A stretch of 64,000 nt of DNA from Endosaccharibacter trunci (lineage in GTDB: Bacteria; Pseudomonadota; Alphaproteobacteria; Acetobacterales; Acetobacteraceae). Numbering within the stretch: position 1 is the first letter of the stretch; each line of letters begins with the position of its first letter. A model generated the notes under the pieces. The model was given only the letters and a program-made list of their open reading frames with translations. It ran no database searches and was not told the DNA's origin. The translations under genes and the position numbers were made by a program. Below are positions 43,237-52,857 of this stretch, piece by piece. The DNA lies in contig JAMSKV010000013.1 in assembly GCA_024515975.1 (NCBI GenBank), positions 1-64,000 of the forward strand, in the 5' to 3' direction.

Positions 43237-43509
43237 ATGGCGGCTGACGATGTGGGAATGATCCTGCGCGTCCTGTTTCTTGTGGTTCTGAAACTTTCGG
43301 CACCCGGTCTGCTGGCGGCACTGGTGGTCGGCGTGGTGATTTCATTGATCCAGGCCGTCACCCAGATCAATGAAAGCACTCTGGCCTTCGTGCCGAAGCT
43401 GCTGGTGGTTGGCGTCGCGCTGTCCGTGGCCGGTCCGTTCATGTTCACCACGCTGTTCGACTTCACCCATCTTCTGTTCGACCGCCTGATCGAGACCGGT
43501 GGCGAGTGA
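43237..43509 (+). CDS. fliQ: Flagellar export gate protein FliQ
   Basis: 90 residues with two membrane helices (LRVLFLVVLKLSAPGLLAALVVGVVISLIQAVTQINE; LAFVPKLLVVGVALSVAGPFMFTTL), the canonical FliQ layout. AAAGGAG precedes the ATG at the usual distance. The stop overlaps the fliR GTG start by four bases. Confidence 0.95.
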   Translation: MAADDVGMILRVLFLVVLKLSAPGLLAALVVGVVISLIQAVTQINESTLAFVPKLLVVGVALSVAGPFMFTTLFDFTHLLFDRLIETGGE

Positions 43510-44282
43510 GCGCGGAAACGGAGCTGCTGGCGTCGCTGCCGAATTGGGCATTCGGTTTCGCGCTGGTCCTGGCGCGGGTAGGGGCGTGTTTTTCCATTCT
43601 GCCCGGCCTGGGCGAGGCGGATACGCCCACCGTGATCAAGGCTGGCATCGCTGTCGGCGTGTCCGGTCTGATCCTTCCGGCAGCTCTGCCGCTTCTGCCA
43701 GGCGCTGATCTGGGACCGATGCGTGTCCTGGCCGTGATTGCCGGCGAGGTGGGCTGCGGGCTGCTTCTGGGCTGGCTGGCCCGTCTCCTGGTGATGGCGC
43801 TGCCGATCGCGGGTCAGGTGGTGGCGGTGCAGATCGGCTTGTCCAGCGTTCTGAACCCGGACCCGGCTCTTGGCTCGCAAACCAGCGGCACGAGCCGGCT
43901 TCTGGCGCTCGCCGGCCCGCTTCTGATCCTGTCCACCGGGCTCTACGCCATGCCGATCGAGGCGCTGGTCGGATCCTATCATCTGTTTCCGCCCGGCCGG
44001 ATGCTTCCGGGCGGCGATATGGCGCAAACCGTGGCGCAGGCGACATCGGGCTGCTTCGCGCTGGCGATGCGGCTGGCGGCGCCGCTGCTGATTGCAGGGC
44101 TGATCTGGCAGTGCATGCTGGGGTTGCTGGCCAGGCTGGTGCCGTCGCTGCAGGTCTATTCCATGTCCATGCCGGGACAGGTGCTGGGCGGTCTGCTGGT
44201 GTTCGGGCTGCTGCTGAAGCGCATCCTCGATGCCTGGATCGGCGCCGCGTCGGCGGGATTCTCCGTCCTGCCCGGTTTGTAG
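43506..44282 (+). CDS. fliR: Flagellar export gate protein FliR
   Basis: 258 residues, six membrane helices. FALVLARVGACFSILPGLGE near the start and AAPLLIAGLIWQCMLGLLARLVPSLQVYSMSMPGQVLGGLLVFGLLL near the end are FliR landmarks. Part of the FliPQR export gate. The GTG start is coupled to fliQ; flhB follows after six bases. Confidence 0.94.
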   Translation: MSAETELLASLPNWAFGFALVLARVGACFSILPGLGEADTPTVIKAGIAVGVSGLILPAALPLLPGADLGPMRVLAVIAGEVGCGLLLGWLARLLVMALPIAGQVVAVQIGLSSVLNPDPALGSQTSGTSRLLALAGPLLILSTGLYAMPIEALVGSYHLFPPGRMLPGGDMAQTVAQATSGCFALAMRLAAPLLIAGLIWQCMLGLLARLVPSLQVYSMSMPGQVLGGLLVFGLLLKRILDAWIGAASAGFSVLPGL

Positions 44283-44288
44283 GCGCTG

Positions 44289-45362
44289 ATGGCGGATCAG
44301 GAAGATCGCACAGAAGCGCCATCAGCCCGCAGGCTGGAGAAGGCGCGCGAGGACGGTCAGGTCGCCGTCTCGCGCGACATGCAAACCCTGGCCGGGCTGG
44401 GCTGCGCGACCTTCGCCCTGATGATGACCGGGGGCGGCCAATTCGATCGCTTCGTCGGCGGCATGCGCCGCCTGATGGAAAGCCTGGCCACCATTGATCT
44501 CGATGCAGGCATGGCGTTGGCGGTTCGGAGCGCCCTGGAGGATTGCGGCCGCCTGGCAGGCCCTCCGGTTCTGGCGGCCGCGATCGGGTTCGTCGCGGTG
44601 ACGCTGCTGCAGACAGGCTTTCTTCTGCGTTTCGCAGGGCTCGCCCCGCAATTCGGCCGGCTCAGCCCGACCAAAGGGCTGAAGCGGATTTTCGGCGGCG
44701 ACAATCTGATGGAGACGCTGAAGGCGCTGGTGAAGCTGGCGGCGTTCGTCATGGCGGTGCGGCAGCTTCTGGTCGGGTTGTGGCCTGTGCTGTCCGGTTC
44801 GATCGGATGGGATGCGGCAACGCTCGCGGCGCATTCGGCGCGTCTGGTTCTGCATGGCATTCTGACCGTTCTGGCGGTCCAGGCCGGCATTGCCGTGCTG
44901 GATGTGGCCTGGGTGCGTTACCGGCATACCGGCAAGCTGCGGATGAGCCGCCAGGAGGTGCGGGACGAGCACAAGGAAAGCGATGGCGACCCGCACCTGA
45001 AAGCGCGGTTGCGCCAGCTTCGCCGTCAACGCTCCAAGCGGCGCATGATCGACGCGGTGCCGAGCGCCACCGTGGTGATCACTAACCCGACCCATTATTC
45101 CGTGGCCCTCTTCTACGAGAATGGGGGCAAGGGCGCGCCGAAGATCGTCGCCAAAGGTGTGGACGAGCTGGCCGCGCGGATCAGGGAAAAGGCGATCGAC
45201 AGCAAGGTGCCGATCGTATCCAATCCACCCCTGGCGCGAGCGCTCTATACCGTGCCGCTCGATTCCGAGATCCCGCGCGAGCATTTCCAGGCCGTGGCCG
45301 GAATCATCGCCTATGTCTGGCGGCTGCGCCGCCCGCCGCCCGGACCGCCCCCGGTGCGGTAA
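44289..45362 (+). CDS. flhB: Flagellar export switch protein FlhB
   Basis: 357 residues. The membrane domain (four helices, about 35-210) begins with DRTEAPSARRLEKAREDGQVAVSRD. The cytoplasmic domain has the autocleavage motif NPTH (266-269), which splits FlhB and switches export from rod/hook to filament substrates. Length and layout are normal. It ends the flgB-flhB unit, 169 bases before recA. Confidence 0.95.
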   Translation: MADQEDRTEAPSARRLEKAREDGQVAVSRDMQTLAGLGCATFALMMTGGGQFDRFVGGMRRLMESLATIDLDAGMALAVRSALEDCGRLAGPPVLAAAIGFVAVTLLQTGFLLRFAGLAPQFGRLSPTKGLKRIFGGDNLMETLKALVKLAAFVMAVRQLLVGLWPVLSGSIGWDAATLAAHSARLVLHGILTVLAVQAGIAVLDVAWVRYRHTGKLRMSRQEVRDEHKESDGDPHLKARLRQLRRQRSKRRMIDAVPSATVVITNPTHYSVALFYENGGKGAPKIVAKGVDELAARIREKAIDSKVPIVSNPPLARALYTVPLDSEIPREHFQAVAGIIAYVWRLRRPPPGPPPVR

Positions 45363-45390
45363 ACCGACAGGGCTGGAAAACGGCGCCTCT

Positions 45391-45405
45391 GTACACTATT
45401 TGTTC
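45391..45405. promoter_or_regulatory. Candidate LexA (SOS) box upstream of recA
   Basis: GTAC-ACTATTT-GTTC, 127 bases upstream of the recA ATG, differs at one base from the alphaproteobacterial LexA consensus GTTC-N7-GTTC. Its place before recA supports it; the long distance to the start implies a leader of roughly 90-110 bases. Confidence 0.5.
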
Positions 45406-45531
45406 ACCCAAGAGCCTCGGATATGGCCGCCTACGCGCCAGTGCTGCCCAATCGGGGTGCGGTGGGCTACGATGAGGCAAGGACGAGTCTTAACGCATTG
45501 ATCGCGCGAGCGCGCGCCTCGGGAGCAAGAC

Positions 45532-46566
<1,035 letters not shown>

Positions 46567-46586
46567 GCGTTCGTTCAAAGCGCCTT

Positions 46587-46639
46587 CTATCCGCTTGGAT
46601 ATGCCGCAGGCAGGCTGGCTGCCTGCTCCGGGCGGATAG
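46587..46639 (+). terminator. Nested hairpin after recA
   Basis: CTATCCGC (46587-46594) pairs with GCGGATAG (46632-46639). Inside, GCAGGCAG (46606-46613) pairs with CTGCCTGC (46619-46626) around GCTGG. The structure starts 21 bases after the recA stop and probably ends transcription; no long T-run follows. Confidence 0.5.
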
Positions 46640-46695
46640 AAATCTTCGTTCTCGTCGTTCGTTCGCGACAGGCGCTCTCGCCGGCCGGGTCCTCC

Positions 46696-46857
46696 CTAGT
46701 TCGGGCGCGGCTCGTCGCCCTCGTCCTGATCCTGCTGTGCCAGAAGCTGCGCGACATCGTGCAGCGGATCGGGCCGCCTTTGTTCCGGCGCCGCGGCGCG
46801 ATCGAACCGCATCAGGGCGGCCAGCATATGGCTGCCTGTGGAAAGATGCCGCAGCAT
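46696..46857 (-). CDS. Putative small protein of 53 residues
   Basis: An ATG at 46857 with GGAG eight bases upstream opens a frame that ends at a TAG (46696-46698). The product starts MLRHLSTGSHMLAALMRFDR, continues with PLHDVAQLLAQQDQDEGDEP and ends in RPN, with a basic/hydrophobic start and an acidic Gln-rich end. I do not recognise it. A symmetric AT-rich element lies about 50 bases upstream of its start. It might instead be non-coding. Confidence 0.4.
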   Translation of the reverse strand: MLRHLSTGSHMLAALMRFDRAAAPEQRRPDPLHDVAQLLAQQDQDEGDEPRPN

Positions 46858-47013
46858 GGCGTCGACTCCATTGTCCGGGCGTCAGCACATCAGAAATGAT
46901 AATAACTCGCAAGTGCAATTGCGAGCGGGTTGCGACGGCATGGCTCAAATGCGATTTGGAAGGCCGACAAGAACGAGGTCCGGCCGTCCTGGCCGGGCGA
47001 GGCGAGGTAGAGC
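46858..47013. promoter_or_regulatory. Divergent promoter region of icd with AT-rich palindrome
   Basis: This gap separates the small minus-strand frame from icd. An AT-rich patch (AATGATAATAA, 46895-46905) runs into a perfect inverted repeat CTCGCAA-GTGCAA-TTGCGAG (46906-46925), an operator-like arrangement. The AT patch recalls half-sites of iron regulators such as Fur, but a full site is not clear. GGCGAGGT lies just before the icd ATG. Confidence 0.4.
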
Positions 47014-48234
47014 ATGGCGAAGATCAAGGTCGTGACCCCGGTGGTCGAGCTCGATGGCGACGAGATGACGCGGATCATCTGGAGCTTCATCAAGGAGAAG
47101 CTGATCCTGCCGTATCTCGATATCGACCTGAAATACTACGATCTCGGCATCGAATATCGCGACCAGACCGACGACCAGGTGACGGTCGACGCGGCCCACG
47201 CGATCAAGACCTACGGTGTCGGCGTGAAGTGCGCCACCATCACGCCGGACGAGGCCCGCGTCGAGGAGTTCAGCCTCAAGAAGATGTGGCGCAGCCCGAA
47301 CGGCACCATCCGCAACATCCTGGACGGCACCATCTTCCGCGAGCCGATCATCTGCTCCAACGTGCCGCGTCTGCTTCCGCACTGGACCCAGCCGATCGTC
47401 ATCGGCCGCCATGCCTATGGCGATATCTACCGCGCCGCCGAGACCAAGATCCCGGGCCCCGGCAAGGTGACGCTGAACTATCAGCCGGCCGATGGCGGCG
47501 CGCCGATCGAACTCGAAATCCATGACTTCAAGGGGCCGGGCGTGGCGCTCGGCATCCACAACACCCTCGCCTCGATCCAGGGCTTCGCCCGCGCCTCGTT
47601 CAACTACGGGCTGCAGCGCAAGCTGCCGGTCTACCTGTCCACCAAGAACACGATCCTCAAGGCCTATGACGGCATGTTCAAGGACGCGTTCCAGGACATC
47701 TTCGACCGCGAATTCAAGGCCGAGTTCGACAAGCAGGGCCTCACCTACGAGCACCGCCTGATCGACGACATGGTGGCCTGCGCGGTAAAGTGGTCCGGCG
47801 GCTATGTCTGGGCGTGCAAGAACTATGACGGCGACGTGGAAAGCGACGTCGTGGCGCAGGGCTTCGGCTCGCTCGGCCTGATGACCTCCGTTCTGCTGTC
47901 CCCGGACGGCAGCACGGTGGAGTCCGAGGCGGCGCACGGCACCGTCACCCGCCACTATCGCGAGCACCAGAAGGGCCGCGCCACCAGCACCAACCCGATC
48001 GCCTCGATCTATGCCTGGACGCGCGGACTCGATTATCGCGGCAAGTTCGACAACACGCCCGATGTGAGCCACTTCGCCACCACGCTCGAAAAAGTCTGCG
48101 TGGACACGGTGGAAGCCGGCTTCATGACCAAGGATCTGGCGATCCTGGTGGGCCCGGAGCAGAAATGGCTCACCACCCAGGACTTCCTGGCGAAGCTGGA
48201 CGAGAACCTGCAGGCGGCGCTCAAGCGCTCCTGA
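47014..48234 (+). CDS. icd: NADP-dependent isocitrate dehydrogenase
   Basis: 406 residues, the homodimeric eukaryote-like subfamily found in many alphaproteobacteria. It converts isocitrate to 2-oxoglutarate in the citric acid cycle. [14 protein letters not shown] at the start, [15 protein letters not shown] (substrate serine and arginines), [28 protein letters not shown] (metal-binding aspartates) and [16 protein letters not shown] (NADP binding) are all present. Monocistronic as far as can be seen, with a hairpin after the stop. Confidence 0.96.
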   Translation: MAKIKVVTPVVELDGDEMTRIIWSFIKEKLILPYLDIDLKYYDLGIEYRDQTDDQVTVDAAHAIKTYGVGVKCATITPDEARVEEFSLKKMWRSPNGTIRNILDGTIFREPIICSNVPRLLPHWTQPIVIGRHAYGDIYRAAETKIPGPGKVTLNYQPADGGAPIELEIHDFKGPGVALGIHNTLASIQGFARASFNYGLQRKLPVYLSTKNTILKAYDGMFKDAFQDIFDREFKAEFDKQGLTYEHRLIDDMVACAVKWSGGYVWACKNYDGDVESDVVAQGFGSLGLMTSVLLSPDGSTVESEAAHGTVTRHYREHQKGRATSTNPIASIYAWTRGLDYRGKFDNTPDVSHFATTLEKVCVDTVEAGFMTKDLAILVGPEQKWLTTQDFLAKLDENLQAALKRS

Positions 48235-48242
48235 TCGGCAAC

Positions 48243-48268
48243 GGGGCCGGCCGATCGTGGCCGGCTCC
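48243..48268. terminator. Hairpin between convergent icd and FemAB-like gene
   Basis: GGGGCCGGCC (48243-48252) pairs with GGCCGGCTCC (48259-48268) around GATCGT, ten pairs with one G-T. It fills the 33-base gap between two convergent stops and could terminate from both sides. No T-run. Confidence 0.45.
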
Positions 48269-49440
48269 TATGTCTCCCCGTCCTGGCGGTAAGGCGACAG
48301 CGTGGCCAGTTCCGCCATCTCTGCCTCACGTGCCCGCCGTTCATGGTCGAGAAAATCCGCCACCGCGTGGCGCAGTCCGCCATGCTCGATCCAATGCGCG
48401 GAATAGGTCGGCCGCGGCAGATAGCCACGCTGGATCTTGTGCTCGCCCTGGGCGCCCGCTTCCACGCGCTTCAGCCCGTGCTCTATCGCAAACTCGATCG
48501 CCCGGTAATAGCACAGCTCGAAATGCAGGAACGGCCAGTCGCCCTCGCAGCCCCAGTTGCGGCCATAGAGCGCGTCAGGTCCCAGCAGGTTCAGGGCGCC
48601 GGCCACCGGCTCGCCGTCATGCTCCGCCACCATCAGCACCACCGCATCGCCGAGCCGTTCGCCGAGCAGGGGAAAGAAGCGCTCCGTCAGGTAGGCGCTG
48701 CCCCATTTGCGATCCACCGTGGAGAGGTAGAAGCGATGGAACGCAGCCCAATGACGCGGGGTGATCTCCTGGCCGCGCAGGGTGCGGAACACGAGGCCGG
48801 CCGCCTGGGCATCGCGCCGTTCGCGTCGCACGGCCTTGCGCTTGCGTGAATTGAACGCCGCCAGAAAGGCCTCGAAATCGGCATAGCCGGCATTCTCCCA
48901 GTGGAACTGCATGCCGATGCGCTGCAGCCAGCCTTGTTCGCCCAATTGGCGGTATTCGGCCTCCTCGCAGAACGCCACATGCACCGAGGACAGCGACAGC
49001 GCGCCGCAGGCCTGACGCAGCGCATCGCCGATCGCGGCCAGCAGGGCCGGGCGCGGATGAGCGGTATCCGGACGGACCAGCAGGCGCGGACCGGTCACCG
49101 GGCTGAACGGCGATGCCACCTGGAGCTTGGGGTAGTACTGGCCGCCGGCGCGCTCGAAGGCCTGCGCCCAGCCGTGGTCGAACACGTATTCGCCGTAGGA
49201 ATGCGATTTGGCGTACATCGGCGCGGCCGCCAGCAGCGTGCCTGACTCGTCGCGCAGAGCGGCGTGCTGCGGCAGCCAGCCGGTGCGCCGCCCTGTGGAG
49301 CCGCTTTCTTCCACCGCGCCGAGAAAGGCATGGCTGACGAACGGGTTGGCGGCGCCGCCGCACGCATCCCATTCCGCCGGGTCGATCTCGGCGATGGAGC
49401 GGTGCAGGGACAAGGACAGGGTGGGCGCGCGATCGGGCAT
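48268..49440 (-). CDS. FemAB-like GNAT-fold protein (DUF482 type)
   Basis: 390 residues. It matches the proteobacterial FemAB-like family: SIAEIDPAEWDACGGAANPFVSHAFL near the start, MYAKSHSYGEYVFDHGWAQAFERAGGQYYPKLQVASPFSPVTGPRLL, then FNSRKRKAVRRERRDA and YGRNWGCEGDWPFLHFELCYYRAIEFAIEHGLKRVEAGAQGEHKIQRGY. The family has a double GNAT fold resembling peptidoglycan aminoacyl transferases; the true substrate is unknown. Start at the ATG 49440, where similarity begins. It lies 47 bases after the RidA gene. Confidence 0.85.
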   Translation of the reverse strand: MPDRAPTLSLSLHRSIAEIDPAEWDACGGAANPFVSHAFLGAVEESGSTGRRTGWLPQHAALRDESGTLLAAAPMYAKSHSYGEYVFDHGWAQAFERAGGQYYPKLQVASPFSPVTGPRLLVRPDTAHPRPALLAAIGDALRQACGALSLSSVHVAFCEEAEYRQLGEQGWLQRIGMQFHWENAGYADFEAFLAAFNSRKRKAVRRERRDAQAAGLVFRTLRGQEITPRHWAAFHRFYLSTVDRKWGSAYLTERFFPLLGERLGDAVVLMVAEHDGEPVAGALNLLGPDALYGRNWGCEGDWPFLHFELCYYRAIEFAIEHGLKRVEAGAQGEHKIQRGYLPRPTYSAHWIEHGGLRHAVADFLDHERRAREAEMAELATLSPYRQDGET

Positions 49441-49487
49441 CGGCTCGATATGGTCCTGCCTTGTCCGGAGCACAGCCCGGCGCGGTG

Positions 49488-49961
49488 CTATTCGCCTTCG
49501 ATCTCGAACAGCCCCTCGACCTCGACCGGCGCGTCGAGCGGCAGGGACGGCACGCCGATGGTGGAGCGCGCATGACGGCCCTGCTCGCCGAACACCGCCA
49601 CCGCGAGGTCGGAGGCGCCGTTCATCACCGTGGCGTGCTGCGTGAAGTCGGGCGTGCAGGCGATGAAGCCGCCGAGGCGCACCACCCGCTTCACGCGCGA
49701 CAGATCGCCGCCGAGCGCCGCATCCAGCTGGGCCAGGACGTTGACCATGCAGCGCCTGGCCGCATCGGCGCCGGCTTCCACCGAGACGGTGGCGCCCAGC
49801 TTGCCGATGGCGCTGAGCCGGCCCTCGACGAGCGGCAACTGGCCGGACACGACCAGGAGTTGGCCGGTGCGGACGGCAGCGACGTAGTTCGCCACAGGAG
49901 AGGCCGCCTGCGGCAGGGCGATGCCGAGCGTCTCGAGACGTTGCCGGGGGGTGGTGGTCAT
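49488..49961 (-). CDS. RidA family protein (YjgF/YER057c/UK114)
   Basis: 157 residues. Members of RidA hydrolyse reactive enamine/imine intermediates made by PLP enzymes. This one is the longer about 150-residue subgroup, with YVAAVRTGQLLVVSGQLPLVEG and FTQHATVMNGASDLAVAVFGEQGRHARSTIGVPSLPLDAPVEVEGLFE. The arginine of the RidA active site corresponds to R in GRHARSTIG. The start overlaps the TSCPD gene stop by four bases. Confidence 0.9.
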   Translation of the reverse strand: MTTTPRQRLETLGIALPQAASPVANYVAAVRTGQLLVVSGQLPLVEGRLSAIGKLGATVSVEAGADAARRCMVNVLAQLDAALGGDLSRVKRVVRLGGFIACTPDFTQHATVMNGASDLAVAVFGEQGRHARSTIGVPSLPLDAPVEVEGLFEIEGE

Positions 49962-51526
49962 CCGCGTCCTCCTACCAGGCGAAGTGCCGCCCGGCCCGTG
50001 GTTCTCCTGGCGCCGGTCTCCGGCAGGTCGAGCGGCAGCATCGGCCTGTCGTCCGGGTCGTGCGCGGCGCGCTCGTCATGCGGCGCGTCCGGCAGCGCCC
50101 GGCCGAGATAGGTCTCAGACAGGGCGCGGAAGGCGTAGTCGAGCAGCGAGGTGGCGTGGGCGATCTGCCCGTCGCCTTCCACCGCGCCCTGCGGACCGAA
50201 GCGCGTATAGGCGAAGGCCTCGACATAGGCGTCGAGCGGCACGCCGTGCTGGAGGCCGAGGCTGACGGCGCGTCCGAACGCATCCATCAGGCCGCGCATG
50301 GACGGGGTCTCGCGCGGCGGGGTGATGGTCAGCTCGCCCAGGCTGCCATCCTCGAACTCGCCGGTCTGGAGAAACAGGCGATGGCCGCCGATGGCGGCTT
50401 TCTGTGTGAAGCCGCGACGGCGATCGGGCAACATGCGACGCTGGGTGCCGGTGCTGGCCAGTGTCGGCTGGTGCTCGGGCAAAGGCGGCATCTCGTCGAC
50501 GAGGCCGCTGAGTGCGCGATGCATGGCGAGCCAGGCGTCGCGTCCGGGGCGCGGCAGCACGCCATCGCCGGCCAGGCTGAGCGCCAGGGCCGCTTCCGGC
50601 GTCAGTCCGCGCCCGGCCAGACGCGCCAGCGTGCTTTCGGACAAGCGCCCATCCGGACGCAGCGGCGAGAAGATGGGGCCGAGGCCGCTGCCTTCCACGC
50701 CGAGCAGGCTGTCCACCGGACCGGGCCGGGAGAAGCCGGTGGCGAGGCGCGTGCCGCCGGCGGGCGAAGCGGTGCGCGCGGCGAGGGCGGCCAGGCCTGG
50801 AACCACGCAGCGTCCCGGCGGCCGGATCAGCGCCATCTGGCCGCCATCGCCGCCTTGCGCCACCAGGGCGGCGGCGTTGGCGAGGCAGCGCGCCACGTCG
50901 CGGCCGTTCTCGCCATCGTAATCGAGCCCGAGCCCGGCGAGGCAGGCGTCGAGATTGGACAGGAGCAGGATCGGCGACGAGCGGCCGGGTTCGGCGAGCA
51001 GGCGCAGCGCGCCGCACAGCGTGTCGAGCGCGGCGGCGTAGTCCTCGGTCTCGAAGCCGCTGCCAGGCTTCACGAACCTGGCAAGATTGAGCACGAAACC
51101 GGGACGCCCGCCCGGGTCGCCGCTCCAGATTCCCTCGGTCGGCGCGGCGCGGCGGCGGAGCAGCAGCAGGCCGAGTTCGCGTCCGAGCGCGGGAGGCGCG
51201 CCGGGCAGGGCGGCGATCCGGTCGATCCAGGCATTGGCCGCGCCGGACAGGATCACGGAGCCGTCGCCCGGGAGGAGGGCCGCGAGCGCCCCGGCGGCGC
51301 TGTCGTCCCAGTCGGCGGGCAGGGTGATGTGGCGCGGATTGCAGTCCGGGTCGGCGGCCTCGTAGGCGTTGCGCATGCGCACGCCGTTCCAGCGCCGGCG
51401 CGACTCGGCGGCGGCCGGCCCGGCCAGCTCGCCCGTCTGGCCGTTGACCCGGGGTTCACCCTGGGCGCGCCCTTTGCCGCGGCGTGCGGTGGAACGGGAT
51501 GGCGGGTCGGGCGGGTCGTTGCGCAT
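49958..51526 (-). CDS. TSCPD-domain protein derived from class II ribonucleotide reductase
   Basis: About 522 residues. The last about 130 residues (TQRRMLPDRRRGFTQKAAIGGHRLFLQTGEFEDGSLGELTI ... RFGPQGAVEGDGQIAHATSLLDYAFRALSETYLGR) match the TSCPD C-terminal region of B12-dependent ribonucleotide reductase (NrdJ). The middle keeps faint NrdJ-like phrases (FVLNLARFVKPG, GLGLDYD), but the catalytic Cys loop (NPCGE) and the barrel are not recognisable and the protein is about half NrdJ length. It is therefore unlikely to be a reductase; role unknown. The start is ATG 51526 or 51376 (MRNAYEAADPD). Confidence 0.7.
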   Translation of the reverse strand: MRNDPPDPPSRSTARRGKGRAQGEPRVNGQTGELAGPAAAESRRRWNGVRMRNAYEAADPDCNPRHITLPADWDDSAAGALAALLPGDGSVILSGAANAWIDRIAALPGAPPALGRELGLLLLRRRAAPTEGIWSGDPGGRPGFVLNLARFVKPGSGFETEDYAAALDTLCGALRLLAEPGRSSPILLLSNLDACLAGLGLDYDGENGRDVARCLANAAALVAQGGDGGQMALIRPPGRCVVPGLAALAARTASPAGGTRLATGFSRPGPVDSLLGVEGSGLGPIFSPLRPDGRLSESTLARLAGRGLTPEAALALSLAGDGVLPRPGRDAWLAMHRALSGLVDEMPPLPEHQPTLASTGTQRRMLPDRRRGFTQKAAIGGHRLFLQTGEFEDGSLGELTITPPRETPSMRGLMDAFGRAVSLGLQHGVPLDAYVEAFAYTRFGPQGAVEGDGQIAHATSLLDYAFRALSETYLGRALPDAPHDERAAHDPDDRPMLPLDLPETGARRTTGRAALRLVGGRG

Positions 51527-51637
51527 TCCCCAAGCTAGACCGGCGCCGCCCCGGGCGGAAGCGGTTCTCCGGTCCCGCGGAAGGCTTTGGCGAGAATGCT
51601 TTGGCCCGGATGGACCGGGACGGGAACGCCGCCTAAG

Positions 51638-52006
51638 ATGCACGCCATGACAGCGATCGGCACCCGACTTTTCACCATGCTTCGCGGGCGGCTGATCGGC
51701 CGCGACGCGGACGGGCGTGCGTACTATCAGGAGCGCGGTCCCGGCGGCTACACCAACCGGCCGCGACGCTGGGTGATCTATAACGGCCGCGAGGACGCGT
51801 CTTCCGTGCCGGCGGAATGGTGGAACTGGCTGCATCACGTCGAGGACGCGCCGCTGCAGCCCAGCGTGCGCAAGCCCTGGCAGTTGCCGTTCCTGCCCAA
51901 CCGTACCGGTGAGGCGGACGGCTATCATCCGCAGGGCAGCGATTATCGCGGCGGTCTGCGTCCGAGCGCGACCGGCGATTACGAATCCTGGACCCCGGAT
52001 CACTGA
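51638..52006 (+). CDS. NDUFA12-family complex I accessory subunit
   Basis: 122 residues. It matches the B17.2/NDUFA12 family that alphaproteobacterial complex I shares with mitochondria: GRLIGRDADGRAYYQERG, RRWVIYNGREDASSVPAEWWNWLHH and a C-terminal tail with NRTGEADGYHPQGSDYRGG. It is a peripheral subunit near the matrix-arm junction. Start is ATG 51638 or 51647; neither has a strong ribosome binding site. mlaD follows after three bases. Confidence 0.9.
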   Translation: MHAMTAIGTRLFTMLRGRLIGRDADGRAYYQERGPGGYTNRPRRWVIYNGREDASSVPAEWWNWLHHVEDAPLQPSVRKPWQLPFLPNRTGEADGYHPQGSDYRGGLRPSATGDYESWTPDH

Positions 52007-52009
52007 TCG

Positions 52010-52654
52010 ATGAGCGGCATCAGCCAGGCGGACGCACAAGGTCGCGCCCAGGGACGCTCTATGGGCCGTTCCATGGGCGGCGCGAAGGGCGGGCTCGAGT
52101 TCGGAGTCGGGGTGGTGGTTCTGGCGGGCCTGGCGGCGCTGCTGGCGTTCGCCCTGCTCGGTAGTGGCCGCAAGGCGGCCACGGGCTATGAGATCAGCGC
52201 GCGCTTTCCCCATATCGACGGGCTGGAGATCGGTTCGCCGGTGAAGCTGGCCGGCGTCCAGGTCGGGCAGGTCACGTCCGAGCGGATCGACCCGAAGAGC
52301 TTCCAGGCGGTGGTCCGGTTCTCGGTCGCGAACGACATCCATCTGCCCGAGGACAGCGCCGCGATCATCACCAGTGACAGCCTGCTGGGCGGCAAGTATC
52401 TGGCGCTCAATCCGGGCGGGTCCGAGACGATGATCAAGCCCGGGGGCCAGATCGACCTCACCCAGGGCTCGATCAGCCTGGAGCAGTTGCTGAGCAAGTT
52501 CATTTTCAGCGTCACCGATGCGATGTCCTCCAAGAAGGGCGGCGACGCACCGGTCGGTGGCGCGCCCGGAAACGCACCTCTGAGCGCACCCGGAAACGGT
52601 CCCGCTTCCGTCCCGGGGGCGCAACCCGCGCCGGCGGCTGGCCCAACGCCGTGA
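52010..52654 (+). CDS. mlaD: MlaD-family outer-membrane lipid transport protein
   Basis: 214 residues. One N-terminal membrane anchor (FGVGVVVLAGLAALLAFALLG, about 31-51) precedes an MCE domain (YEISARFPHIDGLEIGSPVKLAGVQVGQV; AAIITSDSLLGGKYLALNPGG), then a Pro/Gly/Ala-rich tail. MlaD hexamers form the periplasmic ring of the phospholipid transporter that maintains outer-membrane asymmetry. mlaE, mlaF and mlaC are not in the window. The stop overlaps the next gene (GTGA). Confidence 0.92.
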   Translation: MSGISQADAQGRAQGRSMGRSMGGAKGGLEFGVGVVVLAGLAALLAFALLGSGRKAATGYEISARFPHIDGLEIGSPVKLAGVQVGQVTSERIDPKSFQAVVRFSVANDIHLPEDSAAIITSDSLLGGKYLALNPGGSETMIKPGGQIDLTQGSISLEQLLSKFIFSVTDAMSSKKGGDAPVGGAPGNAPLSAPGNGPASVPGAQPAPAAGPTP

Positions 52655-52857
52655 CGGTGTGGCCAGGACGGGACGGCGCACCGGTCTCGTGCAACGAGAA
52701 ACTGAAGGTCCTGGCCGAGAACGAGCGCGAGCTGCGCTCGGTGATGAGCGACGCTTTCGACGACGCCGTGCTGATGGGCGTCGATCCGGAGGCGATGCGG
52801 GCGCTGCTGGTGGAGATGGTGCGAAGCCTGCCGGGGCCGGCGGGAGCGCCCTCGTGA
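52651..52857 (+). CDS. Small conserved-type protein of unknown function
   Basis: 68 residues from a GTG that overlaps the mlaD stop by four bases; its own stop overlaps the next GTG by four bases. The sequence is soluble and helical (CNEKLKVLAENERELRSVMSDAFDDAVLMGVDPEAMRALLVEMVRSL). No family is recognised. The tight coupling on both sides supports that it is a real gene in the mlaD-DUF2155 unit. Confidence 0.65.
   Translation: MTVWPGRDGAPVSCNEKLKVLAENERELRSVMSDAFDDAVLMGVDPEAMRALLVEMVRSLPGPAGAPS

Noticed and set aside
46895-46925. Fur box upstream of icd
   Set aside because: Only a half-site-like AT patch and an unrelated palindrome are visible; not enough to name a Fur site, so it is listed only as an operator-like element.
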